Program-made: the position numbers and the translations under genes | The notes under the pieces: model-generated | What the model was told of the DNA's origin: nothing | What the model saw: only the letters and a program-made list of their open reading frames with translations | Databases searched by the model: none | Part shown: piece after piece, positions 41,865 to 42,089 of the stretch | Position numbering within the stretch: position 1 is the stretch's first letter | Layout of the letters: each line of letters starts with the position of its first letter | Assembly: GCA_947589545.1 (NCBI GenBank) | Contig: CANQBA010000033.1 | Location: forward strand, 1-42,089 | Length of the DNA: 42,089 bases | Direction: 5' to 3' | Source: an uncultured Oscillospiraceae bacterium | GTDB lineage: Bacteria; Bacillota; Clostridia; Oscillospirales; Oscillospiraceae

Positions 41865-42089
41865 TCTATCGCCTTACCAAAAATTCGCTCTCTGTCTGAT
41901 GATATGCGAGAGAATTTAAACCCATTACGGACATAAAAGCGTTCAGCCTTTTCAGCAGGATTAGTCTCTATATACTTCGCGCCCAATGATCGAAGATGGT
42001 TTTCGACGATTCGACATACAGCAGAACCAACACCGGAGCTTCTACGCTCTCTACATACATAGAAGTTGTTGATAAAGCCCTTGTTGCGT
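41861..42089 (-). CDS. GNAT acetyltransferase, C-terminal part (start outside window)
   Basis: The last ~75 residues of a second acetyltransferase, open to the window edge. FINNFYVCRERRSSGVGSAV has the acetyl-CoA pyrophosphate loop (R-x-x-G-x-G-like), followed by CRIVENHLRSLGAKYIETNP and the ending AERFYVRNGFKFSRI. It is not closely similar to the acetyltransferase at 41044-41496. Its stop overlaps the start of the small NTF2-like fragment. Confidence 0.75.
   Translation of the reverse strand, partial: RNKGFINNFYVCRERRSSGVGSAVCRIVENHLRSLGAKYIETNPAEKAERFYVRNGFKFSRISSDRERIFGKAIE

Overview
The window is about 42 kb of fairly GC-rich DNA that reads like the chromosome of an anaerobic Clostridia member, most likely Oscillospiraceae-like. 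The basis is AGGAGG-type ribosome sites, Gram-positive lysis genes, serine-recombinase cassettes, DUF1848 and SEC-C proteins, and an ECF sigma factor followed by a DUF4358-type lipoprotein. The genus is inferred from gene style; no rRNA, tRNA or CRISPR array was found.

Bases 1-18,622 are the right part of a siphovirus-type prophage. In order: terminase large subunit (cut by the window edge), portal, ClpP-like prohead protease, HK97-fold capsid, head fibre, connector, head closure, an inserted antisense toxin-antitoxin pair, HK97-gp10-like and tail-completion proteins, major tail protein, tail chaperone with a -1 frameshift signal, tape measure, tail/baseplate and fibre proteins, a cis-prenyltransferase (UppS-like), a minor structural protein, holin, amidase with an SLH-like tail, and a tyrosine integrase. 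Most neighbours overlap or nearly touch, as in one late operon.

Bases 18,623-19,833 hold no convincing gene but much structure: two copies of a palindrome, a long GC-rich hairpin, a consensus minus-strand promoter that could drive a short RNA, a 248-bp degenerate tandem repeat and two GGGACGGTT hairpins. Then come a large type IV pilin-like protein and an overlapping trio (a secreted beta-rich protein plus two tandem-duplicated small membrane proteins).

Bases 23,691-27,544 form a five-gene operon in which every neighbour overlaps: an HTH/zinc-ribbon protein, a SHOCT protein, a large serine recombinase, a small recombinase-like protein that has lost its catalytic serine, and a second large serine recombinase. 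It is followed by terminators, short repeats and a decayed IS3-family transposase, then a decayed multi-zinc-finger/endonuclease gene.

Bases 30,199-32,030 carry a methyltransferase-like gene paired with a DUF1848 gene. After that come a XRE regulator, a 37-codon minus-strand ORF with its own promoter and terminator, a SEC-C protein, a broken surface beta-helix gene fused in frame to the C-terminal half of an MscS channel, an ECF sigma/anti-sigma-like/lipoprotein operon, a MATE transporter and acetyltransferases. The impression is of a prophage and a recombinase-based element next to a stretch of chromosome full of decaying accessory genes.
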